A DNA stretch of 64,000 nucleotides from JARLGU01 sp036504535 (lineage in GTDB: Bacteria; Armatimonadota; Armatimonadia; Armatimonadales; Capsulimonadaceae), in assembly GCA_036504535.1 (NCBI GenBank), contig DASXUY010000042.1:310001-374000 (forward strand). Reading direction: 5' to 3'. The notes below the pieces were generated by a model. That model saw nothing but the letters and a program-made list of their open reading frames with translations, was not told the origin of the DNA and ran no database searches. Positions within the stretch are counted from its first letter, which is position 1. Each line of letters opens with the position of its first letter. The translations under genes and the position numbers were made by a program. Positions 8,485 to 16,374 of the stretch are shown in pieces.

Positions 8485-9336
8485 CTATATGTACTTTGTG
8501 GATGGGGAGTCAACCAGAGAGCACGACACCGATAATTGGAATCCTAAAAGGTCAGGAACGGAGCGCATTACTCGCTCCCTTGTGTCGCCCACGCCCGAGA
8601 TTGTCAAACATGCATTGCCAGACCTAAAGCGCAGATTGCCGTTAATATCGCTGAGCGAATCGAGAACCGTTTTGAAGCCGTCGCCCTTTACGCGATTTGG
8701 TCTGCAAGACGCATACCCTAGGATCGCTGTACGCAACGCATCAGAATCCGATGCAATGTCGCTCAATGTTGGTTTGGTGTGTAAACTCGCCAACACGCCG
8801 CGACCAACATCGGCTATTGAAAACGTCATGTAGGAATCTTCGACATGATACGCCGCTACTCCACATGCTGGATTCTGGCGGTCTCGCCCACTATGTTGCG
8901 GGACATTGTCCGCCATTTCGGCAAACGCATGGACAAGTGCCCTAGAAAGCGACGCGCCGAACTTCCCATTCACGAGGGATCGGCGAAAGCGATCCAGGAA
9001 CTCGTGCCATTCATTCGACTCCCACTCGTGTGCTAGTGGAATTGGAAACACCTCGTACCTGGGAGCGAGAAACATATCTGCTTGCGGTACTGACCATATG
9101 CCTTGGTGCGCGAGAGCGACTCTGACTGAGTTCAGTAGGGAATTGGTCGAAGACCACCGTTCGATGAAGCGGATCAGATCGTCATTACCTAAGCGATCCC
9201 AAGCAACAGCAAAGCAAGAAAGTTCAAGGGCGGCACTTAGGCTGAAGCCAATGTTTGAAAGCGAGTCGAGACGGTCAAGCCCTCCAGTTATAGCGAGCCT
9301 CTGTATGCTCTCAACTTCAGGTGATCCAATAATCAT
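8485..9336 (-). CDS. GHKL ATPase (histidine-kinase-like/RsbW-like) domain protein
   Basis: The 283-residue protein holds the GHKL ATP-binding signature in its C-terminal half: an N-box EMADNVPQHS (E140, N144, H148), a G1 box IADVGRGV (D176, G178, G180), and a later Gly-rich lid RVKGDGFKTV (~215-224). No histidine phosphoacceptor domain is present, so it is not a classical two-component kinase; the N-terminal ~115 residues are helical with unknown role. Such ATPases act as anti-sigma kinases, DNA gyrase/MutL relatives, or switch kinases in conflict systems. Its direct downstream neighbour is the STAS-like protein (51-bp gap), matching a partner-switching pair. No strong ribosome binding site is visible at 9336. 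Confidence 0.7.
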   Translation of the reverse strand: MIIGSPEVESIQRLAITGGLDRLDSLSNIGFSLSAALELSCFAVAWDRLGNDDLIRFIERWSSTNSLLNSVRVALAHQGIWSVPQADMFLAPRYEVFPIPLAHEWESNEWHEFLDRFRRSLVNGKFGASLSRALVHAFAEMADNVPQHSGRDRQNPACGVAAYHVEDSYMTFSIADVGRGVLASLHTKPTLSDIASDSDALRTAILGYASCRPNRVKGDGFKTVLDSLSDINGNLRFRSGNACLTISGVGDTRERVMRSVPDLLGFQLSVSCSLVDSPSTKYI

Positions 9337-9428
9337 GGGCGTTCTGAAAGTCTTTCCATTGGAACGCCGTGAGGGCGGCAGTCCATTTCACATCGATTCC
9401 TTGATCGACTGACGGTCTTGAGCCATCG

Positions 9429-9944
9429 TTACTTAAGACGTGGAATCCTATGCGTCAGTATGGCTCTTAGGTCGTCAACACGTTCTACTATCGCGTCTGG
9501 ACGTGATGCTCGCAAAGAGGTCGCATCCTTAGTGCCCCAGGTGGCTGCGACAGCAAATACTCCAGCCCGTTGTGATGCAAAAATATCGCTGGGTGCGTCC
9601 CCTACTGATACAACCGACGTGGCAGGAAGATTAAGTCGCCTTAGCCCCTCCAGTATAGGGGCAGGATGAGGTTTGTGTTCACTGGTGTCGTGATAGCATA
9701 CACAAGCGTCCACTTTCCATCTAAACTGGGCAAGTACCCGCGAGCAGTAAGTGCTCGGACTGGATGTAATAACGCAAACAGGAACGCCTTCTTCTGATAG
9801 GTACGTCAGCAGTGCTGTGATACCGTCGTAAACTATGAATGAAGGGATGAGCCGATATACTTCCTGCCACTGGCGCGCCCGCCTGTAGTCCTCGGCGCAC
9901 GATGAATCCACCATTGTGAGGTCAAGATCGAGTATAACTCCCAT
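9429..9944 (-). CDS. HAD-family phosphatase
   Basis: The 171-residue protein is a complete small HAD hydrolase: motif I DLDLT (D6, D8), motif II at VITSS, a Lys motif III in HKPHP, and motif IV in GDAPSD. The layout resembles phosphoglycolate-phosphatase-like enzymes with a helical cap after motif I, so a phosphomonoester of a small molecule or nucleotide is the likely substrate. The start is preceded by GGAGGAGG, and it begins two bases after the dprA-like gene stops, so it is translationally linked. With an adjacent phosphoribosyltransferase and SLOG protein, a nucleotide or ribose-phosphate substrate is a reasonable inference. Confidence 0.8.
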   Translation of the reverse strand: MGVILDLDLTMVDSSCAEDYRRARQWQEVYRLIPSFIVYDGITALLTYLSEEGVPVCVITSSPSTYCSRVLAQFRWKVDACVCYHDTSEHKPHPAPILEGLRRLNLPATSVVSVGDAPSDIFASQRAGVFAVAATWGTKDATSLRASRPDAIVERVDDLRAILTHRIPRLK

Positions 9945-9946
9945 TG

Positions 9947-11137
9947 CTAAACCTCCTCCAAGCCATTCAAAGGTAGTTGGACAATTGATGCCGTCGGATT
10001 TCGTGAACTGTGGCGCTTGCGCTTTGGCGGGCTTTGCAATTCTTCCTTAGTGGACAACTGGTCAATGGCGGCGGTGTCCGTTTCGACGGCTTGCTCTTTA
10101 TCGCCCGTCGCAGCATGTTCCGTTTGGTCTACTTTGTCGTTCGCCAAAGGGATTGGCGGTAACGAAAACAAATCTGTAAAATACTTTTCGGGACTTGGTT
10201 GGTCAACTGGTGTCGCATCTTCGCGGGGCATATTCTTTCCTCGCATACCCATCGCGAAGTCTCTAACATCACCTGGAGTTGCCAATCCTATTGCGTCTCC
10301 TCGGGCGATAAGATACTTGTTACCGTTGACTTTGGGATGATCGGCGTACTTAGGGGGATGCACAAGGCATGCGAGCGGCTTACCCTGTTCAAGGCAAAAC
10401 CCAACCGTGTGCATGGTGCCACCCTTCACGTCGGTTTCAATTACAACGACGCCAGCGCTTAGAGCACTTTGTAATCGGTCGCGTTCAACAAAGTAACTGC
10501 GCTGAGCCTTTTCATTGGGCGCGTATTCGCTCACTAAACAACCAGACTTCTCGACGATCTCCGATGCAAGGTTGCGGTTCTCAGACGGGTATATGGTTTT
10601 AAGCCCGTGCGCCAATACGGCAACGGTACGCCCTCCTGCGCGCAGGCAGCCCACGTGTCCACGCGTGTCACAGCCCGTTGCTAGCCCGCTTACAACCACA
10701 AATCCCATTGAAGCAAACGCTGCCCCCAACTTTTCGCCAACCCGATATCCATATTCGCTCGGTTCGCGTGTGCCAATGATTGCAACGGCATCGAGCGCCA
10801 ACAAGCAGTCCAGGTTGCCTTTCGCGTAGAGTATAAGTGGCGGATCACTAATTGTCTTTAGCCGTTCGGGGAAATTCGAGTGCGATTGACATATGATTCT
10901 AATATCCGAATTGGCAGCGTCATCCACGATATTCGTGGCTCTATTTTGGGCGGTCTCCGCCTGCTCGGCGCTGGGCACGGATATGCGAGGGTGAAGTCTC
11001 TTGGCTTCGCGAATAACGTCAATCAAGGTAGCCAAGGTGGATGGTGGCTCTGATAACATTCCAAATATGATGCTGGCGCTCTTCTTTCCAATCCCTGGAA
11101 GGCTCAATAGCGTCAAAATGTAGAGTTCGTCGGTCAT
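9947..11137 (-). CDS. DprA/Smf-like SLOG protein in a defence operon
   Basis: The 396-residue protein has an N-terminal helix-hairpin-helix (LLSLPGIGKKSA, ~10-22), then the Smf/DprA Rossmann core: IGTREPSEYG (121-130), SGLATGCD (150-157), a HGLKTIYPSEN stretch (~177-187) and YLIARGDAIG near 285. In housekeeping DprA the loop after the SEY motif reads R-N-R; here it is R-D-R (219-221), and the usual C-terminal winged helix is missing, replaced by a low-complexity tail. Classical DprA loads RecA on incoming ssDNA; SLOG proteins also include nucleotide-binding or nucleotide-cleaving enzymes. Its start overlaps the phosphoribosyltransferase stop by four bases. I infer a specialised paralogue, not the chromosomal dprA. 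Confidence 0.8.
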   Translation of the reverse strand: MTDELYILTLLSLPGIGKKSASIIFGMLSEPPSTLATLIDVIREAKRLHPRISVPSAEQAETAQNRATNIVDDAANSDIRIICQSHSNFPERLKTISDPPLILYAKGNLDCLLALDAVAIIGTREPSEYGYRVGEKLGAAFASMGFVVVSGLATGCDTRGHVGCLRAGGRTVAVLAHGLKTIYPSENRNLASEIVEKSGCLVSEYAPNEKAQRSYFVERDRLQSALSAGVVVIETDVKGGTMHTVGFCLEQGKPLACLVHPPKYADHPKVNGNKYLIARGDAIGLATPGDVRDFAMGMRGKNMPREDATPVDQPSPEKYFTDLFSLPPIPLANDKVDQTEHAATGDKEQAVETDTAAIDQLSTKEELQSPPKRKRHSSRNPTASIVQLPLNGLEEV

Positions 11138-11703
11138 TGATTAGTCCAATTTGTAGTCTGACCAAGTGCCAGTGCCCTCACATCGCGCGCATCTGCCTTC
11201 ATTAGAAGGTGTCTACAAGCGTTTATAGAGCAGCCGCTCGTCCTAACGTCATCAATCAAAAGTACATCCCTACCACTTACCAGGTTTGGATTGAAAACGC
11301 GAATGCTGTTCATCTCATCGACCTCGGAACGATTCCCCCCAAATGCCTTCTTTTGAACCGTGATAACACGTCGAAGACAGGTGGTGCCGTCTACCCGATT
11401 CTTGGGGACTCTCGCCACGGCTAACGCAAGTCGGCTCACTCCTGATAGAGGTTTTGGGTTATTCTCCTCATACGCTTCGTGCGGTGGAATTACGACAACA
11501 GTGAAATCGTCGCCCAACAGTGGCTCAACTCTTGAGTAGAAGTAGCGAAGCGCATCATCGTCATTTTCCTTCAGTCGGATAATCGCTTTACTAAACTGAC
11601 ATTGGGTCTCTGGAATCTCCGTCCAGAATCGGGTGGGATAATAGCAATCTATTGTTACGACATCTTTTCGATAGTGATCACTGCTGAGGAAAATCATCTT
11701 CAT
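11134..11703 (-). CDS. ComF-like phosphoribosyltransferase
   Basis: The frame is open back to 11865, inside kwaB, but the ATG at 11703 has AAGGGA six bases upstream and gives a compact 189-residue protein. The PRPP-binding loop VLLIDDVRTSGCS (147-159) matches the ComF/type I PRTase pattern (two acidic residues then T/R-T/S-G). Preceding strands (VVVIPPH, ~69-75) also fit ComF-like PRTases, but the N-terminal zinc finger of ComFC is not present. Active sites of such enzymes transfer or release 5-phosphoribosyl groups. It is the first gene of the run and overlaps the DprA-like gene by four bases; ComFC and DprA are also linked in natural transformation. Confidence 0.78.
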   Translation of the reverse strand: MKMIFLSSDHYRKDVVTIDCYYPTRFWTEIPETQCQFSKAIIRLKENDDDALRYFYSRVEPLLGDDFTVVVIPPHEAYEENNPKPLSGVSRLALAVARVPKNRVDGTTCLRRVITVQKKAFGGNRSEVDEMNSIRVFNPNLVSGRDVLLIDDVRTSGCSINACRHLLMKADARDVRALALGQTTNWTNQ

Positions 11704-11782
11704 TCGATCCCTTCGATTTCGCGTCAATATCACGATTGTTCGGCACGTCGATGCGCAAGTATAATGCAGGAGCACCAGCGCT

Positions 11783-12688
11783 TCACGTCGCCTTGTGCCT
11801 GTTCGCCGCTTCCCATACTTCGTCCTCGCCAGGAATAAGCGACGAGGTGTATCGTCTGCGATCAAGTGTCTTAAGAAAATTAAGTTCGTCTCCTGGCTTC
11901 AGCACATACCTGCCGTCTTTGTCATCCTTTGATAGTACAACTTTACAGCGTTTACATGCCTCTACGATAAGGTCGTCTGACATCCTAGCAATATCACCTC
12001 GTCGGACAAGCGCTGTCAAAAGCGTTGCAACGCGTGTCTTGCTCTCAACCGCAGCCCGCATTGACGTTAGGTTAAAGGTGGGTAAGTCGGTTGCGAGCGT
12101 TTCCGCTGCAAGTATGCTTGTTGTCTTAACGTAGGAAGCGATATTTATGATGTGCTTCAGAAGATTAGGGCGCAACACAAGAATATCTTGTTCTGACACT
12201 ACCAGATCGAAATCAACGTCGAATTTGAATACGGGTTCGTTCAAGACTGTAAGCATATCGTTGACTTGCAACGTAAGCCGATTCCGCACCTGAGAGACGA
12301 CCTTAAATTGGTTCGCCTTCTTGAGAGCCAGCACAGTCTTACGATGGTTGTTGTCGAAGAATATCGCGTAGTAGCACCATATAGCATGTGGTGTTCGCAT
12401 TATCTGCGCGTTCGGAACAGCGTTATCGTGCTCGAACAGTCTGCGTAGTTCGTCGGCAATGGGGTCATCTATACGCAACTTTGCCCCTTGGCTCGCCGTG
12501 TAATCTTGTGAGATGTCAAAATATCTCAGGGATTCCGTCTCACCAAGGGAACTATAAGTTTGAGCAAGCATGCCCAGCAAAACGTCTCTCACCGACGGGT
12601 CACATGGAACTTGCGAGCATTTGATACGGTCGCCTAACTCTTGGCAAATGCCGAACTCAACCTTAGAAAACTCCGTTGTGTATGTCAT
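11783..12688 (-). CDS. kwaB: Kiwa defence protein KwaB (DUF4868)
   Basis: The 301-residue protein fits DUF4868: a central strand-turn-strand FKFDVDFDLVV with VLRPNLLKHI after it (about 155-185), the motif order I remember for this family, and a C-terminal end with a loop-helix DRRRYTSSLIPGE. Kiwa KwaB is the cytosolic, DNA-binding partner that works with membrane protein KwaA in anti-phage defence. Its start overlaps the kwaA stop by four bases, which fits the usual two-gene arrangement. The assignment rests on pattern memory and on the paired 4-TM protein, not on a search. It is followed by an 80-bp gap containing a possible promoter for the next operon. Confidence 0.72.
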   Translation of the reverse strand: MTYTTEFSKVEFGICQELGDRIKCSQVPCDPSVRDVLLGMLAQTYSSLGETESLRYFDISQDYTASQGAKLRIDDPIADELRRLFEHDNAVPNAQIMRTPHAIWCYYAIFFDNNHRKTVLALKKANQFKVVSQVRNRLTLQVNDMLTVLNEPVFKFDVDFDLVVSEQDILVLRPNLLKHIINIASYVKTTSILAAETLATDLPTFNLTSMRAAVESKTRVATLLTALVRRGDIARMSDDLIVEACKRCKVVLSKDDKDGRYVLKPGDELNFLKTLDRRRYTSSLIPGEDEVWEAANRHKAT

Positions 12689-13245
12689 GTTGGCTTTTCT
12701 TTTTCGTATTTTTGAATGTAGACGGTATTGCTAATTCTGTATGCCGTTATTTTCTGTTCATTTTGGAACGCGTGATCTCGCGATAATAATATGAATGGTA
12801 CACCGTCTTTTTCTTTATCAGAATCAATTGTGTACACTCGATATTGGCATATCGCGAACGCGATATTCATATAATGCAGATTCATGTGATAAAAGATGAA
12901 AACTATAAACACGAACGCAATTGCGGCAGCCCAAACGCTACGAGCGGTGGAGTAATCCGCCTGGTATAGCGGGACGAGCATTGTGAAAAGGTAAACGAGC
13001 AAATATTCTCTGTGGTCGGTAGCGTTTCGAATCGTTATCTCTTTTTCGTCCTCGATATTCTGCGCGACCCGAATGCGGTTCAGCAAAGTAGCAAGCGGAG
13101 CGGCAATCATGATGAAGCAAAACGGGGTAAGCCATAAATCTGGGACTACCTGGCTTCCTCGAAGTGCGACCAGAACAAATAATGGTGCCATGCTGCTGAG
13201 AACCATCATTAAACGCACAATTGGAAATCCTTCTGGAGTTTTCAT
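12685..13245 (-). CDS. kwaA: Kiwa defence membrane protein KwaA
   Basis: The 186-residue protein has four predicted transmembrane helices (about 8-28, 36-56, 81-97, 102-125) and a ~60-residue hydrophilic C-terminus. Size, four helices and position directly before a DUF4868 gene match KwaA, which in Kiwa senses phage attachment at the inner membrane and recruits KwaB. No other motif is available to confirm it. It lies 72 bp after hsdR on the same strand, so it may be transcribed from the restriction operon's promoter. Confidence 0.65.
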   Translation of the reverse strand: MKTPEGFPIVRLMMVLSSMAPLFVLVALRGSQVVPDLWLTPFCFIMIAAPLATLLNRIRVAQNIEDEKEITIRNATDHREYLLVYLFTMLVPLYQADYSTARSVWAAAIAFVFIVFIFYHMNLHYMNIAFAICQYRVYTIDSDKEKDGVPFILLSRDHAFQNEQKITAYRISNTVYIQKYEKEKPT

Positions 13246-13317
13246 TTATTCCATTTCCACCGTATATGCGTTATTCTGGTTCTAGCGCAAACGACAAAAT
13301 CATTGAAGCGTTATGCA

Positions 13318-16300
13318 TCAAAGCCACTTCGCGCAAAGCAACTCGGTCTGGAGCAACACTGTCTCCACTGCCTGAGGCTGCTTGTCAGGCGGATATCCGT
13401 GGCGCTTCAATACTTGCTTCACGACGATCCGCAATGCTGCTCGTGCGCTGTCGCGAACATTCCAGTCAATGCTTACCGATGCGCGAACCCGTTGTAGGAT
13501 TTCTTTAGCGATCACCTTCAACTGGGCGTCGCCGAGAATCATTACTGCGCTATCGTTGACTTCGAGAGCGTCGTAGAAGGCGAGTTCGTCATCCGTAAGT
13601 CCCAGTTGGGTTCCTCGGCTGTTTGCCTCTCGCATCTGTTTAGCAAGGGCGACCAGTTCGGCGATGATCTGAGCGGTCTCCAATGAGCGGTTTTGAAGTT
13701 TTAGGATCGTGGCTTGGAGCATCTCCGAGAACAGTTTGGATTGAACCACATTCGTGCGCGCGCTGACCTTGATTTGGTCGGACAGTAGTTTCTTTAGCGC
13801 CTCGACTGCAAGGTTCTTAAACTTCATCCCCTGAACTTCCTGAAGGAACTCATCAGAGAGGATGGAGAGTTCGGGGCGGTCAAGCCCAGCGACGGTGAAG
13901 ATGTCCACAACCTCGTCTGAACTGACGGACTTGCTGACGATCTGCCTGACGGCGGCGTTGATGTCTTCTGGGGACGTTTCACCATCGACTAGGGTCTTCG
14001 ACAGTCCAGCCTTGACCGCCTGGTAGAAGCCGACACGATCCCGAGCCGACAAGGTGGCTTCATGTGGAACGGCAAGGGCAAACGCTCTCCCAAGCGTTGC
14101 TACTGCATCGATGTAGCGCTTCTTGCCATCATCGAGCGTCAGTACGAAATCCTGAGCGCCAAGGAGGCAGTTAAGGCGTTCTGGAGCAGTTCCAATCCAA
14201 AACGGCTGGTCGTTGAAGCCGTGCATGAGGTCGTTGACGATCCCGAGTTTTTCAAGGAACACCTCTGCTGCCTGCTCTTGTGGGACGCCAGCGTTTTCAC
14301 GATCCTTCGATGTGTAGGCGGCGAGCGCTTCTTTGAGTTTATCCGCCAATCCGATGTAGTCTACGATCAAGCCACCTGGCTTATCTTTGAACACGCGGTT
14401 GACTCGGGCTATGGCTTGCATCAGCCCGTGTCCCTGCATCGGCTTGTCAATGTACATCGTGTGGAGGCACGGCACGTCGAATCCAGTGAGCCACATATCT
14501 CTCACAATCACGATATTCAATGGATCGGCGGGCTTCTTGAACCGCAGTGCGATTGCGTCCTGCGCAGCCTTGCCGCGAACGTGCTGGGATATGTCTGCCT
14601 CGTCTGCGGCGCTGCCAGTATAAACGACTTTTATGGCACCTGCCGCGTCGTCGGCATCATGCCAATCTGGGCGTATCTTGATGATTGCGTTGTAAAGGGA
14701 AGCGCAAATGCGACGGCTCATACACACAACCATCGCTTTGCCATCCATACCCGCTTGGCGATCCTCGAAGTGCTTTACGAGGTCGGCGGCAATCAGCGCA
14801 ATCCGCTTGTCTGTGCCAACCATCGCCTCAACTTGTGCCCATTTTCGCTTTAGTTTATCCTTGGTTGTTTGCTCTTCTGTCTCGGTAATTTCCTCGAACT
14901 CGGGATCGATCTTGGGCTTTTCCACCTCGTTCAGGGTGATCTTCGCAAGCCGTCCTTCGTAATAGATGCGTACGGTCGCGCCATCGTCCACTGCTTGCTG
15001 GATGTCGTATATGTCGATGTAATCGCCGAAGACCGCTTTGGTGTTTCTATCGGACAACTCAACTGGCGTTCCCGTGAAGCCGATGAACGATGCGTTTGGC
15101 AGAGCGTCTCGCAGGTACTTTGCGAAGCCATAGGTGATCTCTGCGTCCGTCTTGCTTACCTTGGCGTCGAAGCCGTATTGGCTACGGTGCGCTTCGTCGG
15201 CGATAACAATGATATTGCGACGGTCGGACAAACAACCGTCATCGTCTTCCAGTGGGGAGAACTTCTGGATCGTCGTGAAGACGACTCCGCCGCTCGCGCG
15301 CCTAAGCACTGTCCTTAGGCTTGCCCTATCTTCCGCCTGAATGGGTGATTGCCGCAGCAGTTCTTGGCATCGGGCAAACGTCGCGAAGAGTTGGTTGTCT
15401 AGGTCGTTGCGGTCTGTAATCACCACAAGGGTGGGATTGGCGAGTTCCGCTGCCTGGATGATCTTGCCAGCGAAGAAGGTCATGCTTAGGCTCTTGCCAG
15501 AGCCTTGCGTATGCCAAATCACGCCGATCCGTCCGTTGCCTGCAGGCGACGACGCTCGGATTGTCTGGTCGATTGCCTTGTTCACCGCATGGTATTGATG
15601 GTAGGCAGCAATCTTCTTGTCAACCTGAGCGCCGTCCGTTTCGTAGACCACGAAGAATCGGATCAGGTCGAGGAGAATCTTTGGGTCGAGCATGCCTCGA
15701 ATCAGCACTTCGAGTGCGCTCATCCCTGGAGGCGACGGTTGGTCATTCAGGCTCTTCCAGGGTTGGAAGCGCTCCCAGTCTGCTGTAATCGTCCCCGCCA
15801 GGGCTGTGCCGCCGTCTGACGCGACCATAATCTCGTTGTAAGCAAAAAGCGTAGGGATTTCACTCTTGTACTTTTGCAGTTGATTCCATGCGCCCTTGAC
15901 AGTAGCATTGGCATCGGCGAGGTTTTTAAGTTCAATGATTGCTAATGGCAGTCCGTTTACGAATAGTAGGATATCTGGTCGCCGATTACTTCGCTCGAAG
16001 ATGGTGAATTGGTTGATGGCTAGGAACTCGTTGTCCGCCACATTTGCGAAGTCCACCACCTTAACGATGTCATGCTTTGTTGCACCATCCTGCTGGAAGG
16101 AAACCGCAATCCCTTCAACGAGCATCTTGTGAAATCTTCGGTTGTTCTCTAGGGTGGAAGCCGATTCGGGGTAGGCTATCTGGCGAAATGCTTCGTCATG
16201 TGCGTCTTGCGGGAGTGTGGGATTTAGTCGAACCAGGGCTGAACGAAGTCGAGCCTTGAGCAGGACTTCGTTGTAAGCGCTCCGCTCCGAATCCACCACT

Positions 16301-16374
16301 TCGCATGAATATCCCACATCTTGGAGCCACCCAAGGGCGGCTTCTTCAACAATACTTTCGGTGAAGGCGCTCAT
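13318..16374 (-). CDS. hsdR: Type I restriction enzyme R subunit (HsdR)
   Basis: The 1018-residue protein has the HsdR layout. The N-terminal PD-(D/E)XK nuclease shows D134 in RRPDILLF and E148-x-K150 in AIIELKN. The helicase motor has Walker A WHTQGSGKS near residue 290 and a DEAH-type box VIADEAHRS near 390, followed by an SF2 motif FTGTPVE. It translocates DNA and cuts when the complex meets unmethylated DNA. The start overlaps the hsdS stop by one base (TAATG), so all three hsd genes form one unit. Nothing looks truncated. Confidence 0.95.
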   Translation of the reverse strand: MSAFTESIVEEAALGWLQDVGYSCEVVDSERSAYNEVLLKARLRSALVRLNPTLPQDAHDEAFRQIAYPESASTLENNRRFHKMLVEGIAVSFQQDGATKHDIVKVVDFANVADNEFLAINQFTIFERSNRRPDILLFVNGLPLAIIELKNLADANATVKGAWNQLQKYKSEIPTLFAYNEIMVASDGGTALAGTITADWERFQPWKSLNDQPSPPGMSALEVLIRGMLDPKILLDLIRFFVVYETDGAQVDKKIAAYHQYHAVNKAIDQTIRASSPAGNGRIGVIWHTQGSGKSLSMTFFAGKIIQAAELANPTLVVITDRNDLDNQLFATFARCQELLRQSPIQAEDRASLRTVLRRASGGVVFTTIQKFSPLEDDDGCLSDRRNIIVIADEAHRSQYGFDAKVSKTDAEITYGFAKYLRDALPNASFIGFTGTPVELSDRNTKAVFGDYIDIYDIQQAVDDGATVRIYYEGRLAKITLNEVEKPKIDPEFEEITETEEQTTKDKLKRKWAQVEAMVGTDKRIALIAADLVKHFEDRQAGMDGKAMVVCMSRRICASLYNAIIKIRPDWHDADDAAGAIKVVYTGSAADEADISQHVRGKAAQDAIALRFKKPADPLNIVIVRDMWLTGFDVPCLHTMYIDKPMQGHGLMQAIARVNRVFKDKPGGLIVDYIGLADKLKEALAAYTSKDRENAGVPQEQAAEVFLEKLGIVNDLMHGFNDQPFWIGTAPERLNCLLGAQDFVLTLDDGKKRYIDAVATLGRAFALAVPHEATLSARDRVGFYQAVKAGLSKTLVDGETSPEDINAAVRQIVSKSVSSDEVVDIFTVAGLDRPELSILSDEFLQEVQGMKFKNLAVEALKKLLSDQIKVSARTNVVQSKLFSEMLQATILKLQNRSLETAQIIAELVALAKQMREANSRGTQLGLTDDELAFYDALEVNDSAVMILGDAQLKVIAKEILQRVRASVSIDWNVRDSARAALRIVVKQVLKRHGYPPDKQPQAVETVLLQTELLCAKWL

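Noticed and set aside
11704..11782. Separate promoter (TATACT near 11748) for the PRTase operon
   Set aside because: The -35 position reads GTGAAG, a poor match, so a separate promoter is possible but not called; readthrough from kwaAB is equally likely.
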